A DNA stretch of 64,000 nt from Streptomyces sp. DG2A-72 (lineage in GTDB: Bacteria > Actinomycetota > Actinomycetes > Streptomycetales > Streptomycetaceae), in assembly GCF_030499575.1 (NCBI RefSeq), contig NZ_JASTLC010000001.1, forward strand, positions 3,372,001 through 3,436,000, in the 5' to 3' direction. A program made the translations under genes and the position numbers. Shown here piece after piece: positions 1 through 10,089 of this stretch. Below the pieces are notes generated by a model that saw only the letters and a program-made list of their open reading frames with translations, was not told where the DNA came from and did not search any database. Within the stretch, counting starts at the first letter, position 1. Each line of letters begins with the position of its first letter.

Positions 1-570
<570 letters not shown>

Positions 571-984
571 TCAGGCGTGGCCAGGGAAGAAGATCTTCAC
601 CTCGCGCTCGGCGGACTCCTCGGAGTCGGAGGCGTGGATCAGGTTCTCCCGGACGATCACGCCGTAGTCACCGCGGATGGAGCCGGGAGCGGCGGCGATC
701 GGGTCGGTCGGGCCGGCCAGGGCACGCAGCCCCTCGATGACCCGCTCACCCTCGACGATCATGGCCACGACCGGGCCCGAGGCCATGAACTCCACCAGCG
801 GCTCGTAGAAGGGCTTGCCCTTGTGCTCGCCGTAGTGCTGCTCCAGGGTCTCCTGGTCCAGGGTGCGCAGCTCCAGCGCGGTGATCTGCCAGCCCGCCTT
901 GCGCTCGATACGGCTGATGATCTCGCCGGTCAAGCCACGACGTACGGCGTCGGGCTTGAGGAGGACGAGGGTGCGCTGGGTCAC
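571..984 (-). CDS. ndk: Nucleoside diphosphate kinase
   Basis: This enzyme transfers the gamma phosphate of ATP to nucleoside diphosphates through a phosphohistidine, keeping (d)NTP pools balanced in the cytoplasm. The protein is 137 residues, the standard NDK length. It begins TQRTLVLLKPDAVRRG and carries the active-site motif NLIHASDS with the catalytic histidine at residue 117. A GTG start at 984 is chosen over an upstream start at 1005 because AAAGGAG lies 7 bases before it and family homology begins there. It is followed on the same strand, after a gap, by mreB, and preceded by the DUF4233 gene. Confidence 0.97.
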   Translation of the reverse strand: MTQRTLVLLKPDAVRRGLTGEIISRIERKAGWQITALELRTLDQETLEQHYGEHKGKPFYEPLVEFMASGPVVAMIVEGERVIEGLRALAGPTDPIAAAPGSIRGDYGVIVRENLIHASDSEESAEREVKIFFPGHA

Positions 985-1052
985 GAGCGAGCTCCTTTGA
1001 ATCAAAGGTTGTGCGGGGTGGAATGAGCATACGGGCCGCGGCTGAGTGCTTG

Positions 1053-1406
1053 TTACGCAGCGTCAGGCTGATCCGCCTGGCCGGCCGCGAATCTGGCCTT
1101 CGCCTCGTCGATCTTCCTCCCGTAGTGCACCGACGCCCACCACAGGACCGCGAAGACCGCCCCCAGGAAGAACATGCTCGGCACGATGAGGCCGGAGGCG
1201 ATGAGGGCGAGCTGCAGGGCCCAGCCGAGGACGACGCCGCCGGGCCGGGTCACCAGGCCGCACAGCACCAGGCACAGGAACATCGCGATGCCGCTGACCG
1301 TCCACACCGTGGTCATGGACAGATCGTCGTCCTTCATCGCGACCAGACCGGCGAAGCCGATGATGAACAGCTCGGCGATCAGGGTCGAGGAACAGAGCGT
1401 ACGCAT
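1053..1406 (-). CDS. DUF4233 membrane protein
   Basis: This is a small integral membrane protein of 117 residues with about four hydrophobic segments (roughly residues 7-24, 35-52, 58-75 and 77-95) and a charged C-terminal tail rich in Ala, Lys and Asp. It matches the actinobacterial DUF4233 family, which is regularly found directly after folC. The gene starts 8 bases after the folC stop codon, so the two are almost certainly cotranscribed. No catalytic motif is visible and the function is unknown; I infer only a membrane role linked to folate or nearby cell-envelope genes by position. Confidence 0.85.
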   Translation of the reverse strand: MRTLCSSTLIAELFIIGFAGLVAMKDDDLSMTTVWTVSGIAMFLCLVLCGLVTRPGGVVLGWALQLALIASGLIVPSMFFLGAVFAVLWWASVHYGRKIDEAKARFAAGQADQPDAA

Positions 1407-1414
1407 GCGTGGAT

Positions 1415-2899
1415 TCAGCCCTTCCCCAGCAGCAGCCGGGCCTCGCCGACAGTGATGACGGAACCGGTGACGAGCACACCACCACCGGCGAACTCGCCCT
1501 CCTCCTCGGCGAGCGTGATCGCGGCCTCCAGCGCGTCCGGCAGCCGCGGCTCGACCTGCACGCGGTCGTCCCCGAACACCTCGACGGCGATCGCGGCCAG
1601 TTCGTCGGCGTCCATCGCGCGATGGCTGGAGTTCTGCGTCACGACGACCTCGGCGAAGATCGGCTCGAAGGCCTCCAGCAGCCCCCGTACGTTCTTGTCC
1701 CCGCTGGCCCCGACCACGCCGATCAGCCGGCTGAAGTCGAAGGCCTCCCCGATCGCCTCGGCGGTGGCGCGGGCGCCCGCCGGATTGTGGGCCGCGTCCA
1801 GGACGACCGTCGGGGAACGGCGTACGACTTCCATCCGCCCCGGCGAGGCGACGGAGGCGAACGCCTTGCGGACGTGGTCGATGTCGAGCGGGTCGGAACG
1901 CTGCGCGCCGACGCCGAAGAACGCCTCGACGGCGGCGAGCGCCACGGCCGCGTTGTGCGCCTGGTAGGGGCCGTGCAGCGGCAGATACACCTCGGGGTAT
2001 TCGCCGCCCAGCCCGCGCAGGGTGACCTGCTGCCCGCCGACGGCGACCTGCCGCGCGACCACCCCGAACTCCAGCCCTTCGCGGGCCACCGTGGCGTCGA
2101 CCTCGACCGCCTTCTTCAGCATCACCTGCGCCGCCTCGACGGGCTGCTGCGCAAGGATGACGGTCGCGTCCTGCTTGATGATCCCGGACTTCTCACCGGC
2201 GATCGCGGCGGGCGTCTCGCCGAGCCGGTCGGTGTGATCGAGGTCGATGGAGGTGACGACGGCGACATCACCGTCGATCACATTGGTGGCGTCCCAGGAG
2301 CCACCCATGCCGACCTCGACGACCGCCACATCCACGGGCGCGTCCGCGAAGGCGGCGTACGCCATGCCCGTCAGCACCTCGAAGAACGACAGCCGGAACT
2401 CCTGCCGGCCGTCGACCATCTCGATGTACGGCTTGATGTCCTGGTACGTCTCGATGAACCGCTCGGCGGAGATCGGCGCACCGTCCAGACTGATCCGCTC
2501 GGTGATCGACTGCACATGCGGGCTCGTGTACCTGCCGGTGCGCAGCTCGAAGGCGCCGAGCAGGGCCTCGATCATGCGGGCGGTGGAGGTCTTGCCGTTG
2601 GTGCCGGTGATGTGGATCGAGGGGTACGTCCGCTGCGGCTCGCCCAGGACGTCCATGAGTGCGGCGATCCTGGCGACCGAGGGCTCCAGCTTGGTCTCGC
2701 CCCAACGGGTCGCCAGCTCGGCCTCGACCTCGCGGAGGGCCTTGTCGACCTCGGGGTTCTCGGGGCGCGCGGGCACGGCGGCATCCGGTGGGCCGCCCTG
2801 GGTGCGCAGGGTGCGGCTGCCGGCCTCGATGACCGCGAGGTCGGGGTCGCGGTCGGTTTCGGCGGCGACGATCTCGTCGAACGGGTCGCTTTCACTCAC
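1415..2899 (-). CDS. folC: Bifunctional dihydrofolate synthase / folylpolyglutamate synthase
   Basis: FolC is an ATP-dependent amide ligase that adds glutamate to dihydropteroate and then extends the polyglutamate tail of folates. The 494-residue protein shows the Mur-ligase-type P-loop ITGTNGKTS near residues 97-105, the SPHVQSI/ERI region, the motif EVGMGGSWDATN, and DHTDRLG followed by the EKSGIIK segment typical of FolC. The N-terminus has an acidic extension of about 45 residues before the conserved core, common in Streptomyces homologues. The gene sits between valS upstream and DUF4233 downstream, all on the minus strand. Confidence 0.96.
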   Translation of the reverse strand: MSESDPFDEIVAAETDRDPDLAVIEAGSRTLRTQGGPPDAAVPARPENPEVDKALREVEAELATRWGETKLEPSVARIAALMDVLGEPQRTYPSIHITGTNGKTSTARMIEALLGAFELRTGRYTSPHVQSITERISLDGAPISAERFIETYQDIKPYIEMVDGRQEFRLSFFEVLTGMAYAAFADAPVDVAVVEVGMGGSWDATNVIDGDVAVVTSIDLDHTDRLGETPAAIAGEKSGIIKQDATVILAQQPVEAAQVMLKKAVEVDATVAREGLEFGVVARQVAVGGQQVTLRGLGGEYPEVYLPLHGPYQAHNAAVALAAVEAFFGVGAQRSDPLDIDHVRKAFASVASPGRMEVVRRSPTVVLDAAHNPAGARATAEAIGEAFDFSRLIGVVGASGDKNVRGLLEAFEPIFAEVVVTQNSSHRAMDADELAAIAVEVFGDDRVQVEPRLPDALEAAITLAEEEGEFAGGGVLVTGSVITVGEARLLLGKG

Positions 2900-2974
2900 G
2901 GGGTCAGTCTACGGAGGTGGACTGACAGGGTGCCTACGGAGTGGGGTGGCTGTGTTGTCGGGCGGCTGACGGCT

Positions 2975-3010
2975 GTGTGTGGCTGGTCGCGCAGTTCCCC
3001 GCGCCCCTAG
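2975..3010. repeat. Streptomyces intergenic repeat, short form
   Basis: The segment contains GGCTGGTCGCGCAGTTCCCC followed by GCGCCCCTAG. The same core occurs at 43251-43289, and a longer version at 9944-10013 and 13865-13931. It lies 60 bases downstream of the valS stop codon. This kind of element recurs between genes in Streptomyces genomes; its role is not known to me. Confidence 0.8.
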
Positions 3011-3017
3011 GTGGGCA

Positions 3018-3052
3018 AAGGCCCCCGGTGCTCGTGCAGCTCCGGGGGCCTT
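3018..3052 (-). terminator. Probable valS terminator hairpin
   Basis: An inverted repeat with arms AAGGCCCCCGG (3018-3028) and CCGGGGGCCTT (3042-3052) lies just past the valS stop codon. The stem is 11 bp and very stable. Only a short T run follows on the minus strand, as is common in high-GC actinobacteria. Confidence 0.7.
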
Positions 3053-3069
3053 CAGCAACGTAGAAACCC

Positions 3070-5694
3070 TTACGCAGGCGGCAGGCGATCCAGTTGCGCC
3101 TTGATCCGCGCGATGTCCTCGTCCGCCTTGGCGAGCCGCGTGCGGATCTTCTCCACGACGTGGTCCGGAGCCTTTGCGAGAAAGGCCTCGTTGCCGAGCT
3201 TGGCCTCGGCCTGCTGCCGCTCCTTCTGCGCCGCCGCGAGATCCTTCGCGAGCCTCTTGCGCTCGGCCGCGACGTCGATGACGCCGGACAGGTCGAGCGC
3301 GACCTCCGCGCCCGCGACCGGCAGCGTCGCCGTCGCCGAGAAGCCCTCGCCCTCCGGCTGGAGGCGCAGCAGCTGGCGGATGGCCGGCTCGTGCGGGACG
3401 AGTGCCGTGCCGTCGAGGGCGAGGCGGGCCGGGACGCGCTGGCCGGGCTGGAGACCCTGGTCGGCGCGGAAGCGGCGGACCTCGGTGATGACCTGCTGGA
3501 GAACGGCGATCTCCCGCTCGGCCGCCGCGTCCCTGAAGCCACCGTCCTTCGGCCACTCGGCGATGACGACCGACTCGCCGCCGGTCAGCGTCGTCCACAG
3601 CGTCTCCGTGACGAACGGGACGACCGGGTGCAGCAGCCGCAGCGTGACGTCAAGGACCTCACCCAGGACGCGCTTGCTGACCTCGGCCGACTCGCCGCCC
3701 ACGTTGAACGTGGTCTTGGACAGCTCGACGTACCAGTCGAAGACCTCGTCCCACGCGAAGTGGAACAGCGCGTCGGAGAGCTTCGCGAACTGGAAGTCCT
3801 CGTACAGCGCGTCGACTTCGGCGACGACGGAGTTGAGACGGGACAGAATCCAGCGGTCCGTTGCCGACATCTGCTCCTGAGAAGGCAGCGGGCCTTCCAC
3901 CGTCGCGCCGTTCATCAGCGCGAAGCGCGTCGCATTCCAGATCTTGTTGGCGAAGTTGCGGGAGCCCTGGACCCAGTCCTCGCCGATCGGGACGTCGGTG
4001 CCGGGGTTGGCACCGCGGGCGAGGGTGAAGCGCACGGCGTCGGAGCCGTACTTGTCCATCCAGACCAGCGGGTTGACCACGTTGCCGAATGCCTTCGACA
4101 TCTTCTTGCCGTTCTCGTCGCGGACCATGCCGTGCAGCACGATCGTGTGGAACGGCGGAGTGTCGTCCATCGCGTACAGGCCGAACATCATCATCCGGGC
4201 GACCCAGAAGAAGAGGATGTCGTAGCCGGTGACCAGGACGGAGTTCGGGTAGAACTTCGCGAGCGATTCTGTCTGTTCGGGCCAGCCGAGGGTGGAGAAG
4301 GGCCACAGGCCGGAGGAGAACCAGGTGTCGAGGACATCGGTGTCCTGGTGCCAGCCCTCACCGGTCGGGGTCTCGTCGTCGGGGCCGACGCAGACGACCT
4401 CGCCGTTCGGCCCGTACCAGACCGGGATCCGGTGACCCCACCACAACTGGCGTGAAATACACCAGTCGTGGAGGTTGTCGACCCAGTCGAAGTACCGCTT
4501 CTCCATCTCCTGCGGATGGATCTTGACACGGCCGTCGCGGACCGCGTCGCCGGCGGCCTTCGCGAGCGGGCCGACCTTGACCCACCACTGCATGGACAGG
4601 CGCGGCTCGATGGTGGTCTTGCAGCGTGAGCAGTGGCCGACGGAGTGGACGTACGGCCGCTTCTCGGCGACGATCCGGCCCTCGGCGCGCAGCGCGGCGA
4701 CGATCGCGGAGCGGGCCTCCAGACGGTCCAGGCCCTGGAAGGGGCCGTGGGCGGTGATGACGGCGTGCTCGTCCATGATCGTGATGGCGGGCAGGTCGTG
4801 GCGCTGGCCGATCTCGAAGTCGTTCGGGTCGTGGGCCGGGGTGACCTTGACGGCACCCGTGCCGAACTCGGGGTCGACATGCTCGTCCGCGACGACCGGG
4901 ATGGAACGGTCGGTCAGCGGCAGCCTGATGAGCTTGCCGACCAGGTGCTTGTACCGCTCGTCCTCGGGGTGAACGGCGACGGCCGTGTCGCCGAGCATGG
5001 TCTCGGCACGGGTGGTGGCGACGACGATCGCGTCGTCCCCGTCCCCGTACTTCATGGAGACCAACTCGCCGTCGTCGTCCTGGTATTCGACCTCGATGTC
5101 GGAGATGGCGGTCAGACACCGGGGGCACCAGTTGATGATGCGCTCGGCGCGGTAGATCAGCTCGTCGTCGTAGAGCCGCTTGAAGATGGTCTGAACGGCC
5201 TGGGACAGGCCCTCGTCCATGGTGAAGCGCTCACGCGACCAGGCGACACCGTCACCGAGCCGCCGCATCTGACCGCTGATCTGCCCGCCGGACTCGCCCT
5301 TCCACTGCCAGACCCGCTCGACGAAGGCCTCACGGCCCAGGTCGTGCCGGGACTTGCCCTCCTTGCCCAGCTCGCGCTCGACGACGTTCTGCGTCGCGAT
5401 GCCCGCGTGGTCCATGCCGGGCTGCCACAGGGTCTCGTAACCCTGCATGCGCTTACGACGGGTCAGCGCGTCGATGAGGGTGTGCTCGAAGGCGTGCCCG
5501 AGATGGAGCGAACCGGTGACGTTGGGCGGTGGAATGACGATGGTGTACGGAGGCTTGTCGCTCTTCTCGTCCGCCTCGAAGTAACCCCGTTCTACCCAGC
5601 GCTCGTACAGCGGCCCCTCTACATCGGCCGGCGCGTACTGGGTCGGCAGTTCGGTGTCGGGCGCTGGTGGCTGCTGCTGAGCGTTCTCGGTCAC
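3070..5694 (-). CDS. valS: Valyl-tRNA synthetase
   Basis: This class I aminoacyl-tRNA synthetase charges tRNA-Val and edits misactivated threonine. The protein is 874 residues, the usual bacterial length. It has the HIGH-type signature GSLHLGHAF at about residues 61-69, the editing domain (CP1) in the middle, the KMSKS-type motif [10 protein letters not shown] at about residue 535, an anticodon-binding domain, and a C-terminal coiled coil rich in Lys, Glu and Ala (about residues 805-870). The start is GTG. It is the first gene of the valS-folC-DUF4233 run on the minus strand and is divergent from the gene at 5831. Confidence 0.97.
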   Translation of the reverse strand: MTENAQQQPPAPDTELPTQYAPADVEGPLYERWVERGYFEADEKSDKPPYTIVIPPPNVTGSLHLGHAFEHTLIDALTRRKRMQGYETLWQPGMDHAGIATQNVVERELGKEGKSRHDLGREAFVERVWQWKGESGGQISGQMRRLGDGVAWSRERFTMDEGLSQAVQTIFKRLYDDELIYRAERIINWCPRCLTAISDIEVEYQDDDGELVSMKYGDGDDAIVVATTRAETMLGDTAVAVHPEDERYKHLVGKLIRLPLTDRSIPVVADEHVDPEFGTGAVKVTPAHDPNDFEIGQRHDLPAITIMDEHAVITAHGPFQGLDRLEARSAIVAALRAEGRIVAEKRPYVHSVGHCSRCKTTIEPRLSMQWWVKVGPLAKAAGDAVRDGRVKIHPQEMEKRYFDWVDNLHDWCISRQLWWGHRIPVWYGPNGEVVCVGPDDETPTGEGWHQDTDVLDTWFSSGLWPFSTLGWPEQTESLAKFYPNSVLVTGYDILFFWVARMMMFGLYAMDDTPPFHTIVLHGMVRDENGKKMSKAFGNVVNPLVWMDKYGSDAVRFTLARGANPGTDVPIGEDWVQGSRNFANKIWNATRFALMNGATVEGPLPSQEQMSATDRWILSRLNSVVAEVDALYEDFQFAKLSDALFHFAWDEVFDWYVELSKTTFNVGGESAEVSKRVLGEVLDVTLRLLHPVVPFVTETLWTTLTGGESVVIAEWPKDGGFRDAAAEREIAVLQQVITEVRRFRADQGLQPGQRVPARLALDGTALVPHEPAIRQLLRLQPEGEGFSATATLPVAGAEVALDLSGVIDVAAERKRLAKDLAAAQKERQQAEAKLGNEAFLAKAPDHVVEKIRTRLAKADEDIARIKAQLDRLPPA

Positions 5695-5830
5695 CCGCTC
5701 AGTTTAGAGGTGTCGCGGGCGTGTCCCGAAACGGGATTCTTCTGTAACGGAGCGCCCCCCGATGCGATGCGTGCGCTGTGTCTGCGCCAGGATGTCGGGA
5801 ACACATAAGCATCTGGAGGGGAACCCAGAA

Positions 5831-6811
5831 ATGAGCTACAACCAGCCGGGCCCGTACGGCGGGCAGCCCCAGCAGCCCGGACCGTACGGCCAGCCGGGTC
5901 CGTACGGCCAGCCGCCGCAGGCCCCCCAGCCCGGCTATGGCTACCCCCAGCAGGCTCCGCCCGCCCAGCCCGGTTACGGCTACCCCCAGCAGCCCCCGCA
6001 GGGCGTCCCGCCCCAGTCCCCTCCCTACGGCCAGCAGCAGCCCTACGGCCAGCAGCCCCCGTACGGCCAGGCCCCGTACGGCGTCCCGCAGCCGCCGGCT
6101 CCGGGCGGCGGCGCGAAGAAGACGGGCCTCATCATCGGCGCGGTGGCCGTTGTGGCGGCGATCGGTGTCGGTGCGTACTTCCTGATCGGCGGGGGCGTCG
6201 GCGCGGGTGGCATCGAGGACGACGGCGCTCACAAGCTGACGACGCCGGAGACGGTGCTCAGCGAGTACAAGCTGTTCACCAAGGACTCCGAGGGCTCCGG
6301 CACGGACACGGCCAAGGACCTGACGAAGAGCGGCGTCAAGAACGGCACCGCGGTCTCCGGCATCTACTCGACGGCCGACCTGAGCGACTACGACCCCAGC
6401 GACCCCTCCACCGCGCCCGACCCCAGCGAGGTCGCGACGGCCAAGGGCATCACCTACATCGGCGCCTACGGTGAGATCGCCGATCCCGAGGCGTCCCTGG
6501 ACGAGTTCTTCGCGCTGATCAAGAAGGAGTCCCAGGACAACTCCTCGTCCTCGGGCAGCACCGCCGCTCCGAAGACCGAGTTGGTCGGCGACCCCGAAGA
6601 GGTCGAGATCGACGGTGCGGTGATGAAGTGCCAGGCGGCCAAGGGCACCAACCTGGCCACGCGGAAGGCGAAGACCGACTGGTTCTGTGCCTGGGCCGAC
6701 TACAGCACGATGGCCATGGTCTCCCCCGGTGACGCCACCAAGGACATGACGAAGGACGTCGCCGCCGACCTCACCAGCAAGCTCCGCGAGGAGATCCGCG
6801 TCAAGGCCTGA
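5831..6811 (+). CDS. Pro/Gly/Gln/Tyr-rich membrane-anchored protein
   Basis: I do not recognise a named family. The 326-residue product has a low-complexity N-terminal cytoplasmic region (about residues 1-95) built from repeats such as PYGQPGPYGQ and GYGYPQQ. A single transmembrane helix follows after a double lysine (about residues 98-120), then an acidic, presumably extracytoplasmic domain of about 200 residues with two cysteines in its second half. The start at 5831 is fixed by GGAGGGGA 8-16 bases upstream. This layout is common in Streptomyces membrane proteins of unknown function that have a disordered tail. It is transcribed divergently from valS and ends in a terminator shared with clpX. 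Confidence 0.88.
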   Translation: MSYNQPGPYGGQPQQPGPYGQPGPYGQPPQAPQPGYGYPQQAPPAQPGYGYPQQPPQGVPPQSPPYGQQQPYGQQPPYGQAPYGVPQPPAPGGGAKKTGLIIGAVAVVAAIGVGAYFLIGGGVGAGGIEDDGAHKLTTPETVLSEYKLFTKDSEGSGTDTAKDLTKSGVKNGTAVSGIYSTADLSDYDPSDPSTAPDPSEVATAKGITYIGAYGEIADPEASLDEFFALIKKESQDNSSSSGSTAAPKTELVGDPEEVEIDGAVMKCQAAKGTNLATRKAKTDWFCAWADYSTMAMVSPGDATKDMTKDVAADLTSKLREEIRVKA

Positions 6812-6835
6812 CGCCTCGCACGCCCGTCGAGCGCG

Positions 6836-6867
6836 AAGGGGCCCCGGTCGGCTGACCGGGGCCCCTT
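6836..6867. terminator. Bidirectional terminator between the PGQ-rich gene and clpX
   Basis: A perfect 14-bp stem has arms AAGGGGCCCCGGTC (6836-6849) and GACCGGGGCCCCTT (6854-6867), with a GGCT loop. It sits between two convergent genes (stops at 6811 and 6886) and can serve both. Confidence 0.85.
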
Positions 6868-6885
6868 GCCATGTGCGTACGGCGG

Positions 6886-8172
6886 TTACGCCGACTTCTG
6901 CTCGCCCGAGCCCCGCCCACGCGCGTCCCGCGGGATCAGGGTCGGGTTGACGTTCGAGTGGACGACCTCGGCGGTGATGACGACGCGGGCCACGTCCTTA
7001 CGGGACGGGATCTCGTACATCACGCCCTGGAGGACTTCCTCCATGATGGCGCGCAGGCCGCGGGCGCCGGTCTGGCGGAGGATGGCCTGGTCGGCGATGG
7101 CTTCGAGGGCCTCGCGTTCGAAGTCGAGTTCCACGCCGTCGAGTTCGAAGAGGCGCTGATACTGCTTCACGAGCGCGTTGCGCGGCTCGATCAGGATCTG
7201 GAGCAGGGCCTCACGGTCCAGGTTGTGGACGCTCGTGATGACGGGGAGGCGGCCGATGAACTCGGGGATCATGCCGAACTTGACCAGGTCCTCCGGCATG
7301 ACGTCCTCGAACTGGTCCTTGGACTGCAGCTCCCGCTTCGAGCGGATCGTCGCGCCGAAGCCGATGCCCTTCGCGCCCGCCCGGGACTCGATGATCTTCT
7401 CCAGTCCGGCGAAGGCGCCGCCCACGATGAACAGGACGTTCGTCGTGTCGATCTGGATGAACTCCTGGTGGGGGTGCTTGCGCCCACCCTGCGGGGGCAC
7501 GGAGGCCGTCGTGCCTTCAAGGATCTTCAGCAGCGCCTGCTGGACGCCCTCGCCGCTCACATCCCTGGTGATCGACGGGTTTTCGCTCTTGCGGGCCACC
7601 TTGTCGATCTCGTCGATGTAGATGATCCCGGTCTCGGCCTTCTTGACGTCGTAGTCGGCCGCCTGGATGAGCTTCAGCAGGATGTTCTCGACGTCCTCGC
7701 CGACGTACCCGGCCTCCGTCAGCGCCGTCGCGTCGGCGATGGCGAACGGGACGTTGAGCATGCGTGCGAGGGTCTGGGCCAGCAGGGTCTTGCCGGAGCC
7801 CGTGGGGCCGAGCAGCAGGATGTTGGACTTCGCCAACTCGATGGCGTCCTCGCGGCTTTGGGCGCCGCCGTTCTCGCCGGCCTGGACCCGCTTGTAGTGG
7901 TTGTACACCGCGACGGAGAGCGCCTTCTTGGCGGCCTCCTGGCCGACCACGTAGCCCTCGAGGAACTCGTAGATCTCGCGCGGTTTGGGGAGTTCCTCCC
8001 AGCGCACCTCGCTGGTCTCCGCGAGCTCTTCCTCGATGATCTCGTTGCAGAGATCGATGCACTCGTCGCAGATGTACACACCGGGGCCTGCGATGAGCTT
8101 CTTGACCTGCTTCTGGCTCTTGCCGCAGAACGAGCACTTGAGCAGATCGCCGCCGTCACCGATGCGTGCCAC
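6886..8172 (-). CDS. clpX: ATP-dependent Clp protease ATP-binding subunit ClpX
   Basis: ClpX is the AAA+ unfoldase that feeds substrates to ClpP. The 428-residue protein has the N-terminal zinc-binding domain (Cys13, Cys16, Cys35, Cys38 in CSFC and CDEC), Walker A GPTGSGKT at about residue 120, the pore-loop motif GYVGEDVE, Walker [10 protein letters not shown], and the IGF loop in [10 protein letters not shown] that docks on ClpP. The GTG start at 8172 is chosen because GAAGGGGA lies 8 bases upstream and the zinc domain follows directly; an in-frame extension to 8328 has no homology. It lies downstream of clpP1-clpP2 but is separated from clpP2 by 184 bases with two hairpins, so it may have its own promoter. 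Confidence 0.97.
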   Translation of the reverse strand: MARIGDGGDLLKCSFCGKSQKQVKKLIAGPGVYICDECIDLCNEIIEEELAETSEVRWEELPKPREIYEFLEGYVVGQEAAKKALSVAVYNHYKRVQAGENGGAQSREDAIELAKSNILLLGPTGSGKTLLAQTLARMLNVPFAIADATALTEAGYVGEDVENILLKLIQAADYDVKKAETGIIYIDEIDKVARKSENPSITRDVSGEGVQQALLKILEGTTASVPPQGGRKHPHQEFIQIDTTNVLFIVGGAFAGLEKIIESRAGAKGIGFGATIRSKRELQSKDQFEDVMPEDLVKFGMIPEFIGRLPVITSVHNLDREALLQILIEPRNALVKQYQRLFELDGVELDFEREALEAIADQAILRQTGARGLRAIMEEVLQGVMYEIPSRKDVARVVITAEVVHSNVNPTLIPRDARGRGSGEQKSA

Positions 8173-8250
8173 GGTGTGCTTCCCCTTCGCCTGGGAGACG
8201 CCTAGGTCCAGCGGCTCCTGGTGCTGCCTTATGTCCGACGGTACCTTGCC

Positions 8251-8330
8251 GGGGCCCTCGTTCGGGCCCCCCTTGGCACGGTTCACTTCGACGCGCACTT
8301 TGTCGTGCACAGTGCCGAACCGTGCCAAGG
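8251..8330. promoter_or_regulatory. Two nested inverted repeats between clpP2 and clpX
   Basis: One hairpin has arms GGGGCCC (8251-8257) and GGGCCCC (8264-8270). Beside it is a perfect 14-bp inverted repeat, CCTTGGCACGGTTC (8271-8284) and GAACCGTGCCAAGG (8317-8330), around a 32-base loop that itself has partial symmetry. The hairpins could end clpP1P2 transcription or attenuate clpX; the sequence alone does not tell which. Confidence 0.6.
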
Positions 8331-8356
8331 AGCGGCAGACGATACAGCCTTCCGCG

Positions 8357-9037
8357 TCAGCGCACCGATTCGTTGTTCATCTTCCGGGTCGAGATGATCT
8401 GATCGATCAGGCCGTACGACAGCGCGTCCTCGGCCGTGAGGATCTTGTCGCGCTCGATGTCCTCGCGGATCTTCTCGATCGGCGTGGTGGAGTGCTTGGC
8501 CAGCATCTCCTCCAGCTGCGAGCGCATCCGGAGGATTTCGTTCGCGGCAATCTCCAGGTCGGAGACCTGACCGCGGCCCGTCTCGCTGTACGGCTGGTGG
8601 ATCAGGATGCGGGCGTTCGGCAGCGCCATGCGCTTGCCGGGCGAGCCGGCCGCGAGCAGAACGGCCGCGGCGGAGGCCGCCTGGCCCATGCAGACGGTCT
8701 GGACGTCCGGCTTCACGAACTGCATCGTGTCGTAGATCGCAGTCAGCGCCGTGAAGGAGCCGCCGGGGCTGTTGATGTAGACCGAGATGTCCCGGTCGGG
8801 GTCCATCGACTCCAGGCACAGCAGCTGTGCCATGACGTCGTTGGCGGAGGCGTCGTCGATCTGCACGCCGAGGAAGATCACGCGCTCCTCGAAGAGCTTC
8901 GCGTACGGGTCGTACTCGCGGATGCCCTGCGAGGTGCGCTCGACGAAGCGGGGGATGACGTACCGGGACTCGGCGACGGGCACCGTGCTCTCGGCGCGTG
9001 CGCGGTCGTACATCCCGCTGCCGGGGAAGTCGTTCAC
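8357..9037 (-). CDS. clpP2: ATP-dependent Clp protease proteolytic subunit ClpP2
   Basis: This is the second subunit of the actinobacterial ClpP1-ClpP2 tetradecameric serine peptidase. The 226-residue protein shows the catalytic serine in [12 protein letters not shown] (Ser122), the histidine in ILIHQP (His147) and the aspartate in EDIERDK (Asp197), plus [19 protein letters not shown]. The N-terminus is longer than that of ClpP1, with about 45 residues before the core, which may include a propeptide. It lies 51 bases downstream of clpP1 and is surely cotranscribed with it. The serine motif reads GQAAS instead of the more usual GMAAS. Confidence 0.96.
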   Translation of the reverse strand: MNDFPGSGMYDRARAESTVPVAESRYVIPRFVERTSQGIREYDPYAKLFEERVIFLGVQIDDASANDVMAQLLCLESMDPDRDISVYINSPGGSFTALTAIYDTMQFVKPDVQTVCMGQAASAAAVLLAAGSPGKRMALPNARILIHQPYSETGRGQVSDLEIAANEILRMRSQLEEMLAKHSTTPIEKIREDIERDKILTAEDALSYGLIDQIISTRKMNNESVR

Positions 9038-9088
9038 TGTCTGTCTCCTAGAAGGCTGAGGCGGTCGGCTGGGGGCTGCGCGGGGGCC

Positions 9089-9703
9089 TCAGGCCCCGGT
9101 GCCGCCGCCGCCCGGCAAGCTCGCGGCGTGCGTGATGACATCGTCGATCAGGCCGTACTCCTTGGCCTCGTCGGCGTCGAACCACCGGTCGCGGTCGGAG
9201 TCACGGGTGATCTGCTCGATGGTCTGGCCGGTGTGGAAGGCCGTCAGCTCGGCCATGCGCTTCTTGGTGTGCAGCAGCCGCTCGGCGTGGATCTTGATGT
9301 CCGAGGCCGAACCGGCGAGGCCCGCGGAGGGCTGGTGGATCAGGATCTCGGCGTTCGGGAGCGCGAAGCGCTTGCCCGGGGTACCCGCGCTGAGGAGGAA
9401 CTGACCCATCGAGGCGGCGAGGCCCATCGCGATCGTCACCACGTCGTTCTTGATGAACTGCATGGTGTCGTAGATCGCCATGCCGGCCGTGATCGAGCCG
9501 CCGGGGCTGTTGACGTAGAGGTTGATGTCCTTGTCCGGGTCAGCGGCAAGGAGCAGCAGCTGCGCGGTGATCTTGTTCGCGATGTCGTCGTCGACCGGCT
9601 GGCCGAGGAAGATGATCCGCTCGTTGAGCAGCCGGTTGTAGACCTGGTCGCCGAGGCCACCGATGGAAGGCTCGCCGGCGGCTGTAGGCATCAGATTCGT
9701 CAC
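9089..9703 (-). CDS. clpP1: ATP-dependent Clp protease proteolytic subunit ClpP1
   Basis: ClpP1 forms the protease core with ClpP2 and is used by ClpX and ClpC. It has all three catalytic residues: Ser98 in MGLAASMGQ, His123 in ILIHQPSAG, and Asp168 in QITRDSDRD. The C-terminus is Gly-rich (PGGGGTGA). A GTG at 9703 (204 residues, reading [13 protein letters not shown]) is taken as the start because AGGTGG precedes it and homology begins here. The ATG at 9691 and starts further upstream (to 9814) are possible, since actinobacterial ClpP1 is often annotated near 220 residues. It heads the clpP1-clpP2 operon, with a ClgR-type operator about 160 bases upstream. Confidence 0.94.
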   Translation of the reverse strand: MTNLMPTAAGEPSIGGLGDQVYNRLLNERIIFLGQPVDDDIANKITAQLLLLAADPDKDINLYVNSPGGSITAGMAIYDTMQFIKNDVVTIAMGLAASMGQFLLSAGTPGKRFALPNAEILIHQPSAGLAGSASDIKIHAERLLHTKKRMAELTAFHTGQTIEQITRDSDRDRWFDADEAKEYGLIDDVITHAASLPGGGGTGA

Positions 9704-9860
9704 GTATCCACCTGCTCGTCTAAACGACGGCGCCGGGCCGTCTTCACGTGTTCCCTGCGGGGGCCTCCGGCGGTTCGGCCGGGTTCGGCCGAGATTGCTG
9801 GGCCCCGTATTCATGGACCCTAACGCGCTGGTCCCTTTGGGGAATCCCGGAGAGGTGAGT

Positions 9861-9874
9861 GTTCGCCGGGGGCG
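9861..9874. promoter_or_regulatory. ClgR operator candidate upstream of clpP1
   Basis: The bases GTTCGCCGGGGGCG match the published ClgR motif GTTCGC-N5-GCG exactly. The site lies about 160 bases before the clpP1 GTG. ClgR is known to activate clpP1P2 and related genes in Streptomyces, and ClgR itself is a Clp substrate, giving a feedback loop. A promoter-like -10 (TAGGGT, minus strand) lies about 40-50 bases on the clpP1 side. Confidence 0.75.
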
Positions 9875-9943
9875 TAGAGGGTCCGGCGGGTGGGGTGCTG
9901 GCTACTCGCCGTGATTGTGCGGGTACGTGGGCGGATGCGGGTC

Positions 9944-10013
9944 GTGTGTGGCTGGTCGCGCCCACGCGGCGGAGCCGCATATCGATACAGCCCCGCGCCC
10001 CCAGGTTGGCTGC
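9944..10013. repeat. Streptomyces intergenic repeat, long form
   Basis: This carries the same GGCTGGTCGCGC core as at 2975, but an internal palindromic block (GCGGCGGAGCCGC followed by ATATCGAT) stands in place of CAGTTCC before CCCCGCGCCCC. A nearly identical copy is at 13865-13931. It lies between the 3' end of tig and clpP1. Confidence 0.8.
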
Positions 10014-10030
10014 CCCGCCGCACGACAGAA

Positions 10031-10061
10031 GGGCCCCTGGGTTCACAACACCCAAGAGCCC
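10031..10061 (-). terminator. Probable tig terminator hairpin
   Basis: Arms GGGCCCCTGGGT (10031-10042) and ACCCAAGAGCCC (10050-10061) pair with some G-U pairs on the minus strand, beginning about 28 bases after the tig stop codon. The stem is less perfect than the others in the window. Confidence 0.5.
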
Positions 10062-10089
10062 TCCCTACGACCTACCAGGCGCCGTGGGC

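Noticed and set aside
1409..3010. Long plus-strand open frame opposite folC
   Set aside because: It is an antisense shadow caused by high GC and strong third-position bias. The translation is Gly/Arg/Asp-rich with no family features, while folC on the other strand is certain.
8173..8328. N-terminal extension of ClpX by 52 residues
   Set aside because: The extension has no homology and covers the inverted repeats, and a good ribosome-binding site lies before the GTG at 8172.
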